DNA of 64,000 nucleotides from Hemileia vastatrix (GCA_030280995.1 JASXTE010000002.1:8510183-8574182); one strand, 5' to 3'; counted from the stretch's first letter, positions 1 through 12,888 are shown. Made by a program: numbers and translations. The notes: generated from the sequence alone by a model not told the origin.

Positions 1-2296
1 TTATCTTTTTCATAAGAGATTGAAACTGTTGAAATAACACTATACTTAGGTGTTGTGTCCACTTTTTCAAAAATACACATTTCTAACAACATTTTAATGT
101 TGTCTTCAATGTCTTTCTTTTTTGCAGAAGCTGGGTAAGGTCTCTTTTTCAAGCTGCCAGGAATATTATCCAGATCACCACTTAAAGAGATTATCATCTC
201 ATGGTCTTTGACCAATCCTAGTTCATTTGAACCATGAGCAAATTCCATAGGATAAGATTTTATTAATATCAAAATATTTCTTTCTTCAATTTTTGAGAGA
301 CGAGGACTGAAAGAGGCTTTTTGGATTTCATTTTCCAATTCTAGCACTTCAGAGGTAGTTCTTCCACCTTGTAGTTGTTCTTCTTTAAGAGAAATGGAAT
401 AAACTGAATTTTCAGAGCAAATCTTGAATTTTCTTTTCCCATTTATGCCTATAGTGAAGAAACTATTTTCAGGATCTAGTTTGATGCAAAATTTGGTCAA
501 TAAGTCATTGCCAATAATAAACCAATTACTACAATTATTATTATCCATTACCACAAATTCACACACTGCTCTTACTTATCCATTATGATATTTAAAGAAT
601 ACAGCTGTTTTGTATTTTCCAATTGGATTTAATACTGAACCAAAACCCCTCCAGTTCTTTGTCTGTACAGGTTCTAGTTTTTCTTTATACTTACCATCAA
701 GTTTCATTAATGTGTGAATAGAAACTACACTACCTGCAGCCCCAGTGACAAGAATGGCATTCATTTCCTTTCCACATATAATAACTGGCGCTCTAATAGG
801 TGTGATTTTGTAAGTATCATGAGATACATATTTGATAATTTCAGCTTCTTCAATGGAAGTTAAAGTTGTATTTGTATGAGTTATTGCATCATTCAGGAAC
901 ATATTATCCTGTTCTAATACATATATCTCATTTTCATCATCACTGTAAGAAATTTTACTTTTCCAATCCTCTCTAGATTCCTCCTTTTCATCTTCTTTAC
1001 TACTTTGTTCAGAATATTGTGAGTTTTCAATAACATTTATTCTTTTCTTACAAGTATTACCTTTAGCCCAAGGTTCATTACATTTGTAGCAAGTGTTATT
1101 TTCTTGTCTTTTAGGGACAAGGGGAGCTGAAGGTTTTTTCTTCTCCACTGGTAACTTTTTTGTAGTATGTTTTACTATCTCAAAACTTTGCTTGTAACTA
1201 TTATACCTGGTTTCATATTTGTGGTTCAATAATATATCATTTCATATATTAATAAACCCACAAGTATCTCTGATGGTTTCAGTTCTAGCTACAATAATGT
1301 CTCTGACTGACATAGGCAATTTATATATTATTTTTTCTTTCCACTCATCATAATCCTTTTTGGATCCATGGCTTTCATTATTTTTATTAAATTCATTAAA
1401 AATACCATGGTTTTATCTCCAGCATTTGAATTATATCTGGATTTTTTATACAATCTTTGTTGAGTGATTCTAAATTTTGGGCCACCAAATTGCCTTTTAA
1501 TTAGTGCCTTCCATTCATTCCAGGAGTAGTTAATTCCCTCACTCAATACAGATTTAAACCATAATAAGGCAACATCTGTAAATAAAGATATCAATTTTGA
1601 TGTAATTTCTTCATCAGGAAATTTGTATGAAAATTTTAAGTTATCAATTCTCTGAATGAATTGTTGCCAATCAGATTTCTAATCCCCGTCAAAAGAAGGG
1701 TACTGATCTAACTTAGGCCAGTTCTTTTCGTTTGTTTTTGCTTTCCAAACCTGAGGAATATTAAGTAACTCACTTACTTTAGAAAGATGATTCTTTATTT
1801 CATCCTTTACTGATTTTTTATTCTCAGAGCCCATGACACTATGTTCATGTTCAATCATTGGTTTATCATCTGAGTGTTTCATAAAAACTGGTACTCTTTC
1901 CACATAAGAAGTATTATCTTTTAATTTATCAGTATTATTTGAAATGCTAGCTATTTCAATTTCTACTCTTTGTAACCCATCTTTTATTACAGGTACATGA
2001 GTTAAGGTATCATTCACATTTGAAAAAGACAATTTTACACATCCCTCTATGGTAGCCATAATATTCTGACAATTTTCCAACTTATTTTCTAAATTTTTAA
2101 TATCAGAGTTTAATCTTTTGTTTTCATTGATTAATTCATTATTTGAATTCTCAATAATTTTTAACCTATTGGCTGTTGTACTCAATGATTGTGTGAGGTT
2201 TAATAACACACTTTCTGTATTATTGTTTGAATCTCTAGAGAATTCTTCCAATTTTTCAATTCTTAATAATAATTTACTAATTATTTTTGATTCCAT
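1..2296 (-). pseudogene. element 1 gag-protease-RT polyprotein, broken
   Basis: The reading runs from an ATG at 2296 (MESKIISKLLLRIEKLEEF) through a coiled-coil Gag. It meets an in-frame TAG near 1678, then the retrotransposon-Gag core (DVALLWFKSVL, tryptophan intact), and shifts frame before 1229. Next comes a zinc-knuckle remnant CYKCNEPWAKGNTC, where the expected His is Asn, and a protease motif LVTGA in which the catalytic Asp of LDTGA is Val. A TAA at 574-576 replaces a Tyr codon. The RT N-terminal extension (LKKRPYPAS...) continues to base 1. Homology is judged against copies 2 and 3. The copy cannot encode active protease. Confidence 0.8.
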
Positions 2297-2668
2297 TGGA
2301 TTTTATTTTAGAAAAAATTTAATTTTTTCTGTCTCCAATTCAGAAGACTCATCATCAGGTTCAAAATTTAATTCATCTGGTTCCATTTTTTATGTTAATA
2401 GAATTTTGCTGGTGGTCAATAAAACTATGTACATTGTCCTCATTTAAAGACAAGTTTAACATGTTATTTTCAAATGAATAATTTTTTAAATCCTTATCAA
2501 TTATATCTAATAACTCTCTATCACTTTCATTACCTATAAGTAATTCTTGTTAGGATTATATAATTGATCTTGAGAAGATGGATGACTTACCAAGGTCTTA
2601 TTCCATTTCCCCTGCTTCTCATTGGCTTTCCCCTGTAAGGGTTACTGCTGGAGCCCTGCTGTTGAGGG
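2297..2668 (-). other. element 1 spacer between leader ORF B and gag
   Basis: In copies 2 and 3 this interval is the end of ORF A and the start of the gag frame. Here it is degraded and AT-rich, with no ORF that can be tied to those copies. Confidence 0.4.
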
Positions 2669-2995
2669 TTATTTTAGTTTTGGGCATACCAATCCCACTT
2701 TCATTTGCTTACAGTAATTTGTTTGGTCCTCCTCTTGGGCTGGAGGAGTGGCTATGGAACTGTTAGATGCAACTGTTGTTGGTTGAGCCTTTATTTCCAC
2801 TAGAGATTGATTGACTTCTATGAAACGCTGAGCTGATCCTTTCTCCAGATTGTTTATCTGGTCTACTATGTTGTTTACTCTTATTGTTAAGGTGTTCAGT
2901 AGAGTGGGTAGGGAGTGAATTTTCTCTTGTAAAGTATTTCTTTTTTTCTTTATTGATACCTGTTTTAACAGTTTTTCCCTTTCCTCCAGAGACAT
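2669..2995 (-). pseudogene. overlapping leader ORF B of element 1 (coiled-coil)
   Basis: It starts MSLEEREKLLKQVSIKK with a true ATG at 2995 and lies in the +1 frame relative to ORF A (130 bases downstream of its ATG). The N-terminus aligns closely with MSIEEKDALLKKITIKK of ORF B in copy 3, and the rest gives a leucine/isoleucine heptad-like helix followed by a Gln/Pro-rich tail. Keeping both the peptide and the relative frame in a diverged element argues that this overlap is real coding and not a shadow. Function unknown; probably a structural Gag-associated coiled coil. Confidence 0.6.
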
Positions 2996-3125
2996 TTTTT
3001 GAGTGTTGCTGTTTGTCGTGGAAGTTTAGCCCTCCATTTGAATGTCCTGTAACAGGTCTTTTAGCTCTAGGTCTTAAGCTATAAGGTTTTGCCTTATTAC
3101 TCACAATATCATTGTTGTCACACAT
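2763..3125 (-). pseudogene. leader ORF A of element 1 (gag N-terminal, YxxRxR motif)
   Basis: The first ATG after the LTR on the minus strand is at 3125. The ORF is basic and low in complexity, with a YSLRPRAK motif followed by GH..GG. This matches the YNTRSKA...GHHHGG segment of ORF A in copies 2 and 3, so it is the homologous first ORF of the family. From 2995 it is overlapped in the +1 frame by ORF B. It ends at a stop at 2763, without the long tail seen in copy 3. No catalytic domain is recognisable. The basic composition would fit an RNA-binding Gag extension, but that is inference. Confidence 0.55.
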
Positions 3126-3807
3126 TTTTATGTGGAATTTAATCAAAGAATTGAAATTTGAGATCTTAAAACTTCAAAAAGAGTTTTATCAGTATTTAAA
3201 AATACCACTGAAGACAATTTTATTACTTACTTGTAGGTATTAAGTGAATTTATAAGTGCCAAAAGTCAAAAATGCTTTCATGTGGTAACTTGATTTAACT
3301 GGTCTACAATATGTAGCCATGATTTTATGTTTAAAAAAGAAAATCTGTCACTAAGATTTTTTCTAAATATTTAATGAATTTTACAAACCAATAAAAAGGG
3401 ATTAATAGTCCTGTTAAAATAAAACAATTAATGAGTTTTTATTAACTGGTTTATTATCTGCAAAGACCACAAATTTAATTGGTCTATCAACAGACTCCCA
3501 CTAATAATAATTTAATGTAAAATTAGTAGTAAAAAGTTTTATCTACAATTATCACAAAATTAATTGGTCTATTGACAGATTCCCACTAATAACAATTTTA
3601 TGTTAAATTAGTGGTAAAATTGTTGATTCAATATAACAATTTTATTATATACCTGGGCTTCTTTTTCTGAAATCACTATATAAGTTACCCCAACCTGTTG
3701 TAATTATCCAAATATTTCTATAGGGATTTTATTTAGTTGTAGCCTCTTTTTTGAATTTTTACTAACTGGAAGATAACCAACAGAATTCTTGAGGAAAGGT
3801 CCCCAAT
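3126..3807 (-). other. leader region of element 1 (no gene)
   Basis: Untranslated stretch between the LTR and the first leader ORF of element 1. Its LTR-proximal bases (3793-3807) read on the minus strand ATTGGGGACCTTTCC, a candidate primer-binding site two bases inside the LTR. Bases 3450-3620 hold a short imperfect duplication around AATTGGTCTAT...ACAGA.TCCCACTAATAA. No ORF of note. Confidence 0.6.
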
Positions 3808-5225
3808 CGTCAGGCTGAGTTCAAGTAGAGAGACATGAACTAGCTTGGATGGTCAGTTGTCTAGAAGATTTTAATGGTCCTATATGAATACTGTATCAAA
3901 AAATCCAATAAGTATTAAAATGTAACTCAATATAAGGGTCTCAGTAATTTTAATTTCACTAATTATATATGGTTTACAATTTTATAGTTGGTAGAAAAAT
4001 ACATTTAATACATTCAGATACTATTCAAAGACTTTATAAGTACTATTGATATGCATTTTAATTTTATTGGTTATATGTTTAATTGTAATGATAAAGAATG
4101 TAGAAAACAAGACCAAAAACCCCCTCATTTTATACACAATTACTTCCCCAATGACCCCCTTGATTTACCAGCTCTATACCCAGTTGATCATGCCTCATTC
4201 CAGCTAATAGACATGTCCAGAAACAAAAAGAGTGACCAGTAAAATAATTAAAATGATATCACCCGCCAAAATCCTGTAGTAATAGGGATAATCCATCAAA
4301 AATAAAGAATAAGCAAAAAAGAGAGTATATGTGTATTATACATTGAAATATAAGACTAAAAAGGGAAAATTACGCTAATTATTACTAAATATTAAGGGAT
4401 ATTAACTGTAGATGTTGGGGCTAATCATGATATTATACTACAGGAAATCCTCATTCAAAAATAACCAAAATTGACTGAGAAACCTTCCAAAAAGCCAATA
4501 AAGGGCGTGAGATGTGGGGTAACTACATGCAGTCCTTGGAAGGTGCTTTCACGGGTCAATCCTTGACTAATTTAGGCAAATTTAAGTGTGGTAGCAAATT
4601 AAAGTGCCAATATTGAGGTTATTAATGAAATTAGTGCATATAAAGAGGGTCAATGAATTTATAATTAAGCTAGGACACTAAATAAGCCTCTGTTGCCTAT
4701 TTTAGTGTGTTTCCCCATATTGGGTGTAGAATTTGGGGTAATCATAGTGTGAAAATGCTAACTTTGCTAAAAATGAAGCTATTCACATGGGAAAAATGCA
4801 GGCAGTATGTGGCCAGTACACAGAAGCCATTTCTGGAATAAAAAACACCAAATTTGAAAAGTTTTATTTTTATGCATTTTAGTAGCCAAATCAATAGTCC
4901 TAATTAAGACAAATTGATCTGTCAAAGAGCATTTTAATATTATTAAATTTATAGCGCATATAATCAACTTTTAAGTGATTTAAAGCGCATTTCTTGTTTT
5001 TTACATAAAACAATGAAAAAAACAGCTTTAAGTCTACTTAAACATTATTTAGCCTTATATTTAAAGTTCTTAAGATTATCCTAATATATTAAAAATCAAT
5101 ATTAAGTAAATAAGACTTATAAAAAGTTTATATATGCATGTATATAAGGTGTGATAATGGCATATTTTGTATATTATCATAAATTTACTTATGTATACTA
5201 TTTGTGTACTCTAATTTATTGCTCC
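3808..5225 (-). repeat. 5' LTR of element 1, main part
   Basis: This is the larger piece of the element 1 LTR; the first 77 bases (minus sense) lie at 14078-14154 beyond the inserted copy 2. It matches, in reverse complement, the solo LTR at 48617-50117, for example the block around 4800-4870. The inner end reads TGACG on the minus strand (CA mutated to CG) and is followed by ATTGGGGACCTTTCC, which resembles the primer-binding region of copies 2 and 3. Confidence 0.85.
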
Positions 5226-6402
5226 TGTCAGCCTAAACATCTTTAGGACTGAGTATTTCTTATTCTTAAAATAAGATAACCTTAAGTAAATTAAGCTTAT
5301 ATCTTAAAAATAAGGTTAAAATAATAATATATATTATTTTATTATATATATATATAATTATTATTCTATTATATAACTTATAATAGTTTAAATAGCTTAT
5401 CCATGGCCTAATATTATTTATTAAGGTGTTAATGGAGTAATAATATACTTATCTTAAGTGATATGAAGTAATTATTGACATACATAAGCTTATATGTATA
5501 CATAAATCTCATATTCAGTAAAATATGCAGTATATTATGTATATTTAGGTATATAAGTGGGTTTTAGCCCCTTAATAGCCTATAACCTTTGTTTTTCTGC
5601 TTATTTTAGGTCATATGGACGAAATCATTGGACTCACAACGCCTACAGAAGCACAGACACCTATATCAGGCACATACACCCAGTTTGGACAACTAAAATT
5701 ACTTCCTTGGATGGTTATTCATGGATATATGGGTTGGAAGGATATTTCTGGGTTAATGTGGATGCTTAGGGATGTTATTGGGGGCTTGGACATTTTATTT
5801 GTTTCCTTTATATGCTTTTGGTTTCATTAAATCTCTTTTTGATTGTTTATTTTACCTGTTTCTTTATGGTATCCGCTTTTATCTGGATTTTCTATTTATG
5901 GTATGGATCTGTGTTATTATTAATAGTGATGGAGGGTCCTTACTGGAGGTCTGGGTGTTGAAACTGCTTGAAGTGGACGCCATGGGGAGGTGATGGGCCC
6001 TCACAGTGCTGTAATTGCTGGGGATAGCAGTGACATCATCTGGATTGAAGGTCTGTGCACTCCAGTGGATTTGGGTATAAGTAAGAAGGGATTTTGACGG
6101 TTATTTATCATCATTCAATTACTAAAACTCCAATAAACACTACTATACAATTATTAAAATCTAGAAATATATTATAAAGCCATTATAAATTGATATTATC
6201 TTTATATAGGCTATAACTATATTTTATTCATCTATTTTCCACCACTAGCACGCATTTAAATCCAAGTATTGTGAGTTTTATTTGAGTATAACTATTTTAT
6301 TAGTCTTCCCCTGAGGTTTAATAGCTAAATCATTTATCAAAAAGTAGTAGGACCATAAATAAACACTATTATATCATACTTATATACTAGACTATACTGA
6401 CA
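5226..6402 (+). repeat. 5' LTR of copy 2
   Basis: 1177 bp, starting TGTCAGCCTAAACATC and ending ACTGACA. Very AT-rich except for a segment around 5600-6080. That segment begins with a pyrimidine tract and AG (near 5608) resembling a 3' splice site and then holds an ATG-initiated ORF; in this copy an extra base around 5805 splits it into two overlapping pieces (5615-5830 and 5772-5993). Confidence 0.95.
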
Positions 6403-6404
6403 AT

Positions 6405-6417
6405 TGGGGGTCTTTCC
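6405..6417 (+). other. candidate primer-binding site, copy 2
   Basis: TGGGGGTCTTTCC begins two bases after the LTR CA end. The TGG start would pair with a tRNA CCA end. The same sequence follows the copy 3 LTR, and a close variant follows the element 1 LTR. The primer tRNA was not identified. Confidence 0.6.
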
Positions 6418-6911
6418 TTATATTTTACTTATTATTTAGTATAAGCCTTGGGACGTGATTTTTACTTAGTACAGCTCAAAATAACAAAATATTTGGGTCT
6501 ACTGCATATTACTGGGTCATAATAACTCAGTGATTGCGGAAAAGAACCCTTAAAATAATTGTACTAATTTTTTATTATAAAAATTAGATATTTACAGTAG
6601 TAACTGTACCCAATATAAACCCAATTTCACTTGGTGTTTGGACACCAATATAACACCCAATTAAATTGGTATTTGGTTAAAGCTTAATAAGCTACTTATT
6701 AACCCTTATAAAGGTCTAGTTGAACTTATTATTATATTTTTAAAAGATTTTTTTGAATTTTTCTTATAATTTATTTAAATAAATAAATATATAAATTCAG
6801 GGTAAGCTCCATTGCTTTTTTATTAGTAATATAATTGCTAATATCTTTTGTCTACTAATTCCATAGAGTTTTTCCTTTTTGTAGACGTAAAATATTGTTA
6901 TTCTTTACATT
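6418..6911 (+). other. copy 2 leader, no gene
   Basis: AT-rich untranslated leader between primer-binding site and ORF A, nearly the same as 35990-36482 in copy 3. It contains the paired phrases CCAATATAAACCCAATT and CCAATATAACACCCAATT. No coding signal. Confidence 0.6.
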
Positions 6912-7535
6912 ATGAGTGCTCCCCAGGACAGTGTAAGTGAAAAGCCTGCTTATAATACCAGGTCTAAAGCTAACAAAAACTTTCCAGGACATCACCATGG
7001 AGGGTCAATGATACCCCCAGGCAGAAAGCATTAGTATAGAGGAAAAGGACGCCCTCTTAAAAAAGATAACTATAAAAAAGATGTCTCCTCCTCTTCAGGA
7101 TCAACTGTCCCACCTGGCCAAACAGGTTCTGAAGCTGGAGGAATCAAAATCACTCATGTTCAAAGAGGTAGAGCAGTTGCAAAACAATTGCAAGGTAGGG
7201 CTTCAGCAGATTAATCAGGCATTGGCAGAATTAAAGGGAGGCCAGCCCAGTCAGTCAAATCAGCAACCCCCTATCCAAGGCGGGTCAACTCACTCCCAGG
7301 AGAAAATCCTGGTAGAAAAATGGAAATGGGACTGGTTTCATCAACAGTGGACAAGCCACAGTTGCAACAGGGATCCACCATCTCATCTGACTTCCTCAGC
7401 TCACCCTTACAAAGGAAAAAAGCGCCAAAAATTAGGACTTGCAACCATCCCATGGTAAGTAGATTACCCTCTCAGATTGAACATAATACTGATAATTACA
7501 ATATAGGTAATTCTATTGATGTTAAATCTGTGTAA
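6912..7535 (+). pseudogene. leader ORF A of copy 2, interrupted by TAG
   Basis: The ATG at 6912 opens the same frame as the 207-residue ORF A of copy 3, with YNTRSKA and GHHHGG motifs. Here a G-to-T change at 7032 turns GAG into TAG (7031-7033) and truncates the product to 40 residues. The frame then stays open to the TAA at 7533-7535, at the same place where copy 3 stops. The same substitution also removes the ATG (to ATT) that starts the conserved part of the overlapping ORF B. Beyond 7535 the frame continues directly into gag. Confidence 0.65.
7081..7458 (+). CDS. overlapping leader ORF B of copy 2 (coiled-coil)
   Basis: In the +1 frame relative to ORF A. The first remaining ATG is at 7081, after loss of the upstream ATG at 7030 (now ATT). 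The product has a helical stretch with leucine and glutamine heptads (residues about 8-50), then a Gln/Pro-rich linker and a basic Trp-containing tail. It matches ORF B of copy 3 almost residue for residue and, at its open upstream extension, element 1 as well. Function unknown; an independent Gag-like or accessory structural protein is the simplest guess. It could be read by leaky scanning or a +1 shift from ORF A. Confidence 0.5.
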   Translation: MSPPLQDQLSHLAKQVLKLEESKSLMFKEVEQLQNNCKVGLQQINQALAELKGGQPSQSNQQPPIQGGSTHSQEKILVEKWKWDWFHQQWTSHSCNRDPPSHLTSSAHPYKGKKRQKLGLATIPW

Positions 7536-7586
7536 AAAATAGAGGAGGATTTAAGAAATTTAGGTTTTAGAGTAGATACACCTGAC

Positions 7587-10500
7587 TTGTCATTTGTCCA
7601 CAATAACAGTACTATTTATAATGATAATACAGTTAACCCTCAGTTGCAACCACCTACTAGTGAGATGAGAAGTTCACAGGAGAGTGAGAGAATTGAAAAG
7701 GAGGACATGGAATATTTTAACAATAATCCAACTGTCCATAGGATTGTTTCAGCATTGTGGAATAGAATGACTGATTGTGAGGAACAGACAGTTAAGCTCA
7801 CTAGTGATACAATTTCATCCTTGACATTAAACATTTCTCAATTAGCAACACGTAACAAAGAATTAGAGAAAGAACATTTGTCTCTAGCTCTTAAATATGA
7901 TTCATTGAGTAATAAATATAATGACCTTTCAAACAAATTCTGTGAGTTAGAAAAATTATATGAAACACATTTATTAAAAACTGAATCAAGAACAAAGTTA
8001 TCTTTTGCCCAGACAAATCAAAGTGTCTCTGAGTTGCTACAAAGATTAACTAAAGTTGAGATTGAAACTGCCAATCTACTAATGAACCAGGATAATCATA
8101 AGTATAATCAATATAATAATAATCCTTTCATTGGCAAAAGTGAATCTCATTCCTTCCCTATACCACCACAATTAAAACCATCTGGTGGTAGTGTCAAATC
8201 TGAAAATGTAAGTCACAAATCTGTGCAGGAGGAAATACAAGACCATTTATCAAAAGTGAATGAGTTGTTTAATTTACCTAAGATTAGTGAGATAAAATCC
8301 AATCAGAAAAACTGGCCTAAGATAGATCAGTACCCAACTTATGATGGGGAAGCCAGCTCTGATTGGCAACATTTTATTCAAAGAATTGACAACTTAAAAT
8401 TCTCATATAAGTTACCAGATGAAGAAATAACATCAAAATTAATTTCTTTATTAAAGGATGTTGCTTTATTATGATTTGAAGCTGTCTTAACTGAGGGTAG
8501 AGACTACTCTTGGGCTGAATGGAAACAACTTATTGAAAAACAATTTGGAGGTTCTAAATTTAGGCTTACTCAGCAGAGACTTTATGAGAAGACTAGGTAT
8601 AATCCGTTGAATGGTGACAAACCTATGGTATTTTTAATGACTTTAAACAAAATATTAAAATCCATTGAGCCTCATATGGATTTTAACTTATGGAAAGATA
8701 AGATAATATATAAATTACCTATATCTGTTAGAGACATTGTTGTAGCTAGAACATTAAATGTTACTGAATATTCTGACTTTATTAATATTTGCAATGAAAT
8801 ATTATTAAATCATAAGTATGAATCAAGGTATTCCACTTATAAACAAAATGTTGAACCTGTAAAAACTCAGAATTCAAAAACACTTCAGGAGAAGCAGAAA
8901 AAACCTACTGCACCTGTAGTACCTAAAAAGTATGAAACAAATACTAGTTATAAGTGTAACAAACCTTGGGTCAAAGGTCACAAATGTGAGAAAAACATAA
9001 ATATTGTTGAAAATCAATGTGAATCTGAAACTGAAACTGAGAAAATTAAAGAATCAAGTGATTATGACAGCAATATCTCATATAGTGATGAAAATGAAGT
9101 CTGTATGTTGGAAGATGATTTGTCCATCTTTGAAAATCCAATATTAAATATGGACTCAAATGAATCTTTAATGAATTTTGAGGATGCTGAAATCATTAAG
9201 GATATACAAGCTGATAACTTTAGAATGACACCTATCACGGTTCCAGCTATCATTTCTGGTGAAAATGTTAATATAGTACTGGACACAGGAGCTGCTAGTT
9301 CTGTTGTTTCCACTAATACATTACAGAAAATTGATAGTGAATATAAGTCTAAGCTTGAGCCACTTCAAAGTAAAAATTGGAGAGGTTTTGGATCAGTGCT
9401 ACACCCCATTGGTAAATACAAAGCTGCTGTTTTCTTTAAACACCAACATGGTTATGTAAGGGTAACTTGTGACTTTGTGGTAATGGATAATACTAACTGT
9501 AGTAACTTTTTTATCATTGTAAATGATATTCTGACTAAACTTGGTGTAAAATTAGACCCTGCTAATAACAATTTTACAATTGGAATGAATGGTAAAAGGA
9601 AATTTAAAATAAACTCTTTTAACACAGTCTTACACATTGAGTCAGTAACAAATTCCCCGTGTAAAGGAAGAGAATCCAATAAAATGGAACTTCTGGAAAC
9701 AGAAATTTCAAAAGCATCATTTGGCACTCAGATAAGTAAAGCTGAGAAAGATAATATTTTGGAATTAATTAAAGCTTTTCCAATGGCTTTTGCACATGGT
9801 ACAAATGAACTTGGCCTTGTAAAAGATCATGAAATGAAGATTAGTTTAACCTGTGATATGGATAATATTCCTGCTAGTCTTAAAAAGAAACCATACCCTG
9901 CTTCACCAATGAAGAGGAAAGACATAGAGGATAATATTAAGATGTTATTAAAAATGAACATTCTTGAGAAATTTGAAACTAAACCAAAATATTGTGTAAT
10001 ATCACCAGTGCTAATTTCTTATGAACAAGATAAAGGAAGACTGTGCGGTGATTATAGAGCATTAAATACATTTACAGTAGATGATATTTATCACTTGCCA
10101 AGGATGGCCTCTATACATGCTACCCTTAAAGGTGCTTAATATATAAGTTGCCTAGATGGAAATAAAGGGTACCATCAAATTCCTGTTGAAAAGAATTCAC
10201 AGAAATTTTTGTTGATAACAACACACATGGGAATTTATAAGTATGTCAGAATGCCATTTGGACCAAAAAATGCTCCATCAGTATTTCAGAAGTTAATGGA
10301 TATAACATTCCATAATGAAATTATTGAGGGATGGTTAATGGTATACATTGATGACATCATAGTGTTCTCAAAAACTTATGATGAACACTTAATCCATTTA
10401 AGGAAAGTATTTCAAAAAATGGATGAAATAAAAATGACCCTTGAATTGAAAAAATGTAAATTTAGGTTTGAATCTTTAAAAGTGCTTGGTCATATTGTAT

Positions 10501-12779
10501 CTGGCTTACAAATATGTGTAGACCAAAATAAAGTGGCTGCAATAAAGAATATTGGCATTCCTCAAAATGTAAAGGATGTACAATCTTTTCTTAGAATGTG
10601 TGGTTATTATAGACAATATATAAAAAACTACCAATCAATTGCTGCACCACTGACCACACTGATAAAGAAATCAGAAGCTTTCATTTGGAATAATGAAAGA
10701 CAACAAGCTTTTGATAAGTTGAAAGAATTTTTAATGACAGCTTCTATCTTGGTTTTACCAGATTTCCAATTACCTTTTGTATTATATACAGATGCAATTT
10801 TCATTGGACTGGGTGCTGCTTTGCATCAACAACAACTTATTGAAGGAAAAATGTCAGAAGTAGTAATCTGCTATATTTCACGTACTCTGAGAAGTGGTGA
10901 ATTGAAATATGGTGCTACTCAACTTGAATGTTTGGCAGTAGTATGGGCTCTTGAGAAGCTACATTATTACCTTGAAGACCAAAAATTTGAGTTAATAACT
11001 GACTGTAGTGCAGTTAAGTCACTCTTAAACATGAAAACTCCTAATAGACACATGTTGAGATGGCAATTAGCTGTACAAGAATACAGAGGCCGGATGACTT
11101 TTACACATAGAGCAGGAACCTTGCACTCTAATGTAGATCTGTTATCTAGAGTACCTCTGCCTAATAATGATGATAATCCTGCTTATGTTCCTGAGTCAGA
11201 GATTATTAACATTTATGGCATTTATATTGTAGATCTTGAGGATGAATTTATGCAATCAATTCTTGATAATTATAATTCAGATCCTGACTTGAGTAAATTA
11301 ACTACAATATTAAATGATCCATCTAATGCTTCAATGAATGTTTTAATAAAAACATTACCAATTAAGTATAAAGAGGCATTAGAAAAAGGAAAATTTTCCA
11401 TTGATGATGGTTTTATATATTACAGGAAAAAATTAAGTAATGTAATTGTAATTCCCCCTTCAATGAAGGAGTTAATGTTAAGTATATGTCATGATGATAT
11501 ATTAGCAGGTCATTTTGACTACCATAAAACATTAACCAGAGTAAAAAACACAGCTTGGTGGATTAACATGTCTGAGGATGTTCAGAAATATGTTGAAACA
11601 TGTGATTCTTGTCAAAAATCTAAAAGATTAACAGGAAAAAGAGCTGGTTTATTACAACAAATTGAGCAACCAAAAGCTCCATGGGAAATCATTAACATGG
11701 ACTTTGTAACAGGTTTGCCAATAGCAGGGCATAAGAGTTATAACTCCTTCTGGGTAATAGTAGATAGATTTACAAAGATGTGTAAATGTATTCCTACCCA
11801 CAAAGAGGTTTCTGCAAAGGACTTAGCTTTTTTATGGTGGACACAAATGTTAAATATAGCAGGTTTCCCCAAAGCAATAGTTTCTGACAGAGATCCTAAA
11901 TTTACTTCTGAGTTCTGGACATTACTTATGGATGTTTCAGGGTGTCAATTAAAACTTTCTACAGCACACCATCCACAGAGTGATGGGCTAGCAGAAAGAA
12001 TGATACAAACTTTAGAAGATATGATAAGAAGATATTGTGCTTTTGGTCTTAATTTTAAAGACAATGACAAATTCACGCATGATTGGGTAACCCTTATCCC
12101 AGGTTTTGAATTTGCATACAATAGTACAGTACATTCTGTCACTGGCAAGAAGCCATTTGAGTTGTGGTTGGGTTATGTACCTAATACCCCTGCTAAAACT
12201 CTTAATAAGTTACCTAGATTGGATATCCATCCAGGTACTAAATCTTTTCTTCAAATGCAGGAATTATGCAGAAAACATGCTCAAGAATGTATAAATAAGG
12301 CGTTTGAGTATGAAAAGAAAAGATGGGATAAAGCCCATAAAGAACAAATGTTCAAAGAGGGTGATGAAGTCCTTATTTCCACACTACATTTCAATTTAAA
12401 TGGTAATGTTAAATTGAAGGATCCATTCATTGGACCATTTGTAGTTAAAAAGATGGTTGGTAATAATGCTGTTGAGGTTATTCTATATGCACCATATGAT
12501 AGAAAACATCCAGTATTTCCTATTTCCCTTATAAAACCATACCATTCTAATGATACTGCTCTATTTCCAAGAAGATCAGGAAGGCATAAACAGCAACCTG
12601 AAGAAATAGTTGAAAAGGCAGAAATTGAAAAGATACTTAAAAAGAGACACCTTACTAAAGAAAAGGGAGTTGAGTATCTATTAAGATTTAAAAATAAATC
12701 AAGTGAATATGACCAGTGGATTACAGAAAATGAAATCTCTGATCTTAAAAATCTCTTGAAAAAATTTAAATCTAAATGA
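7587..12779 (+). pseudogene. gag-pol polyprotein of copy 2 (three stops, otherwise complete)
   Basis: One frame encodes the whole polyprotein, with stops at 8472 (TGA where element 1 has TGG) and 10137 (TAA; copy 3 has AAA), plus the TAA at 7533 just upstream. The first gag ATG is at 7665. Domains in order: coiled-coil Gag (about 7665-8330); Gag core (8330-8640); a zinc knuckle lacking its first Cys (near 8945); aspartic protease LDTGA at 9279; RT with YIDD at 10344-10355; RNase H (about 10790-11130); integrase zinc finger HDDILAGH...CDSCQ (about 11490-11615); integrase core with Asp in MDFVTG and SDRDPKF and Glu in AERMIQ; and a C-terminal chromodomain-like segment ending ..WITENEISDL. All catalytic motifs are present. 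Confidence 0.92.
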
Positions 12780-12888
12780 TACTGTTCATTCAGTATATGT
12801 AGTATAAAATTATTTTTTTATTTTTATTTTTTATTATTTCACTCCTTAGTTTTAATTAAAATGTCTTAACATTTTTTATTGTTTTTTT

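Noticed and set aside
2118..2447. Plus-strand ORF opposite element 1 gag
   Set aside because: Antisense of the coiled-coil gag; hydrophobic bias comes from the reversed AT-rich codons.
4051..4242. 63-codon plus-strand ORF in the element 1 LTR
   Set aside because: Antisense within an LTR; not kept in the related solo LTR at 48617-50117 in any recognisable way.
11945..12148. Antisense ORFs over gag-pol (also 9062-9313, 9452-9727, 41513-41716)
   Set aside because: Shadows of the conserved plus-strand polyprotein; they have no independent features.
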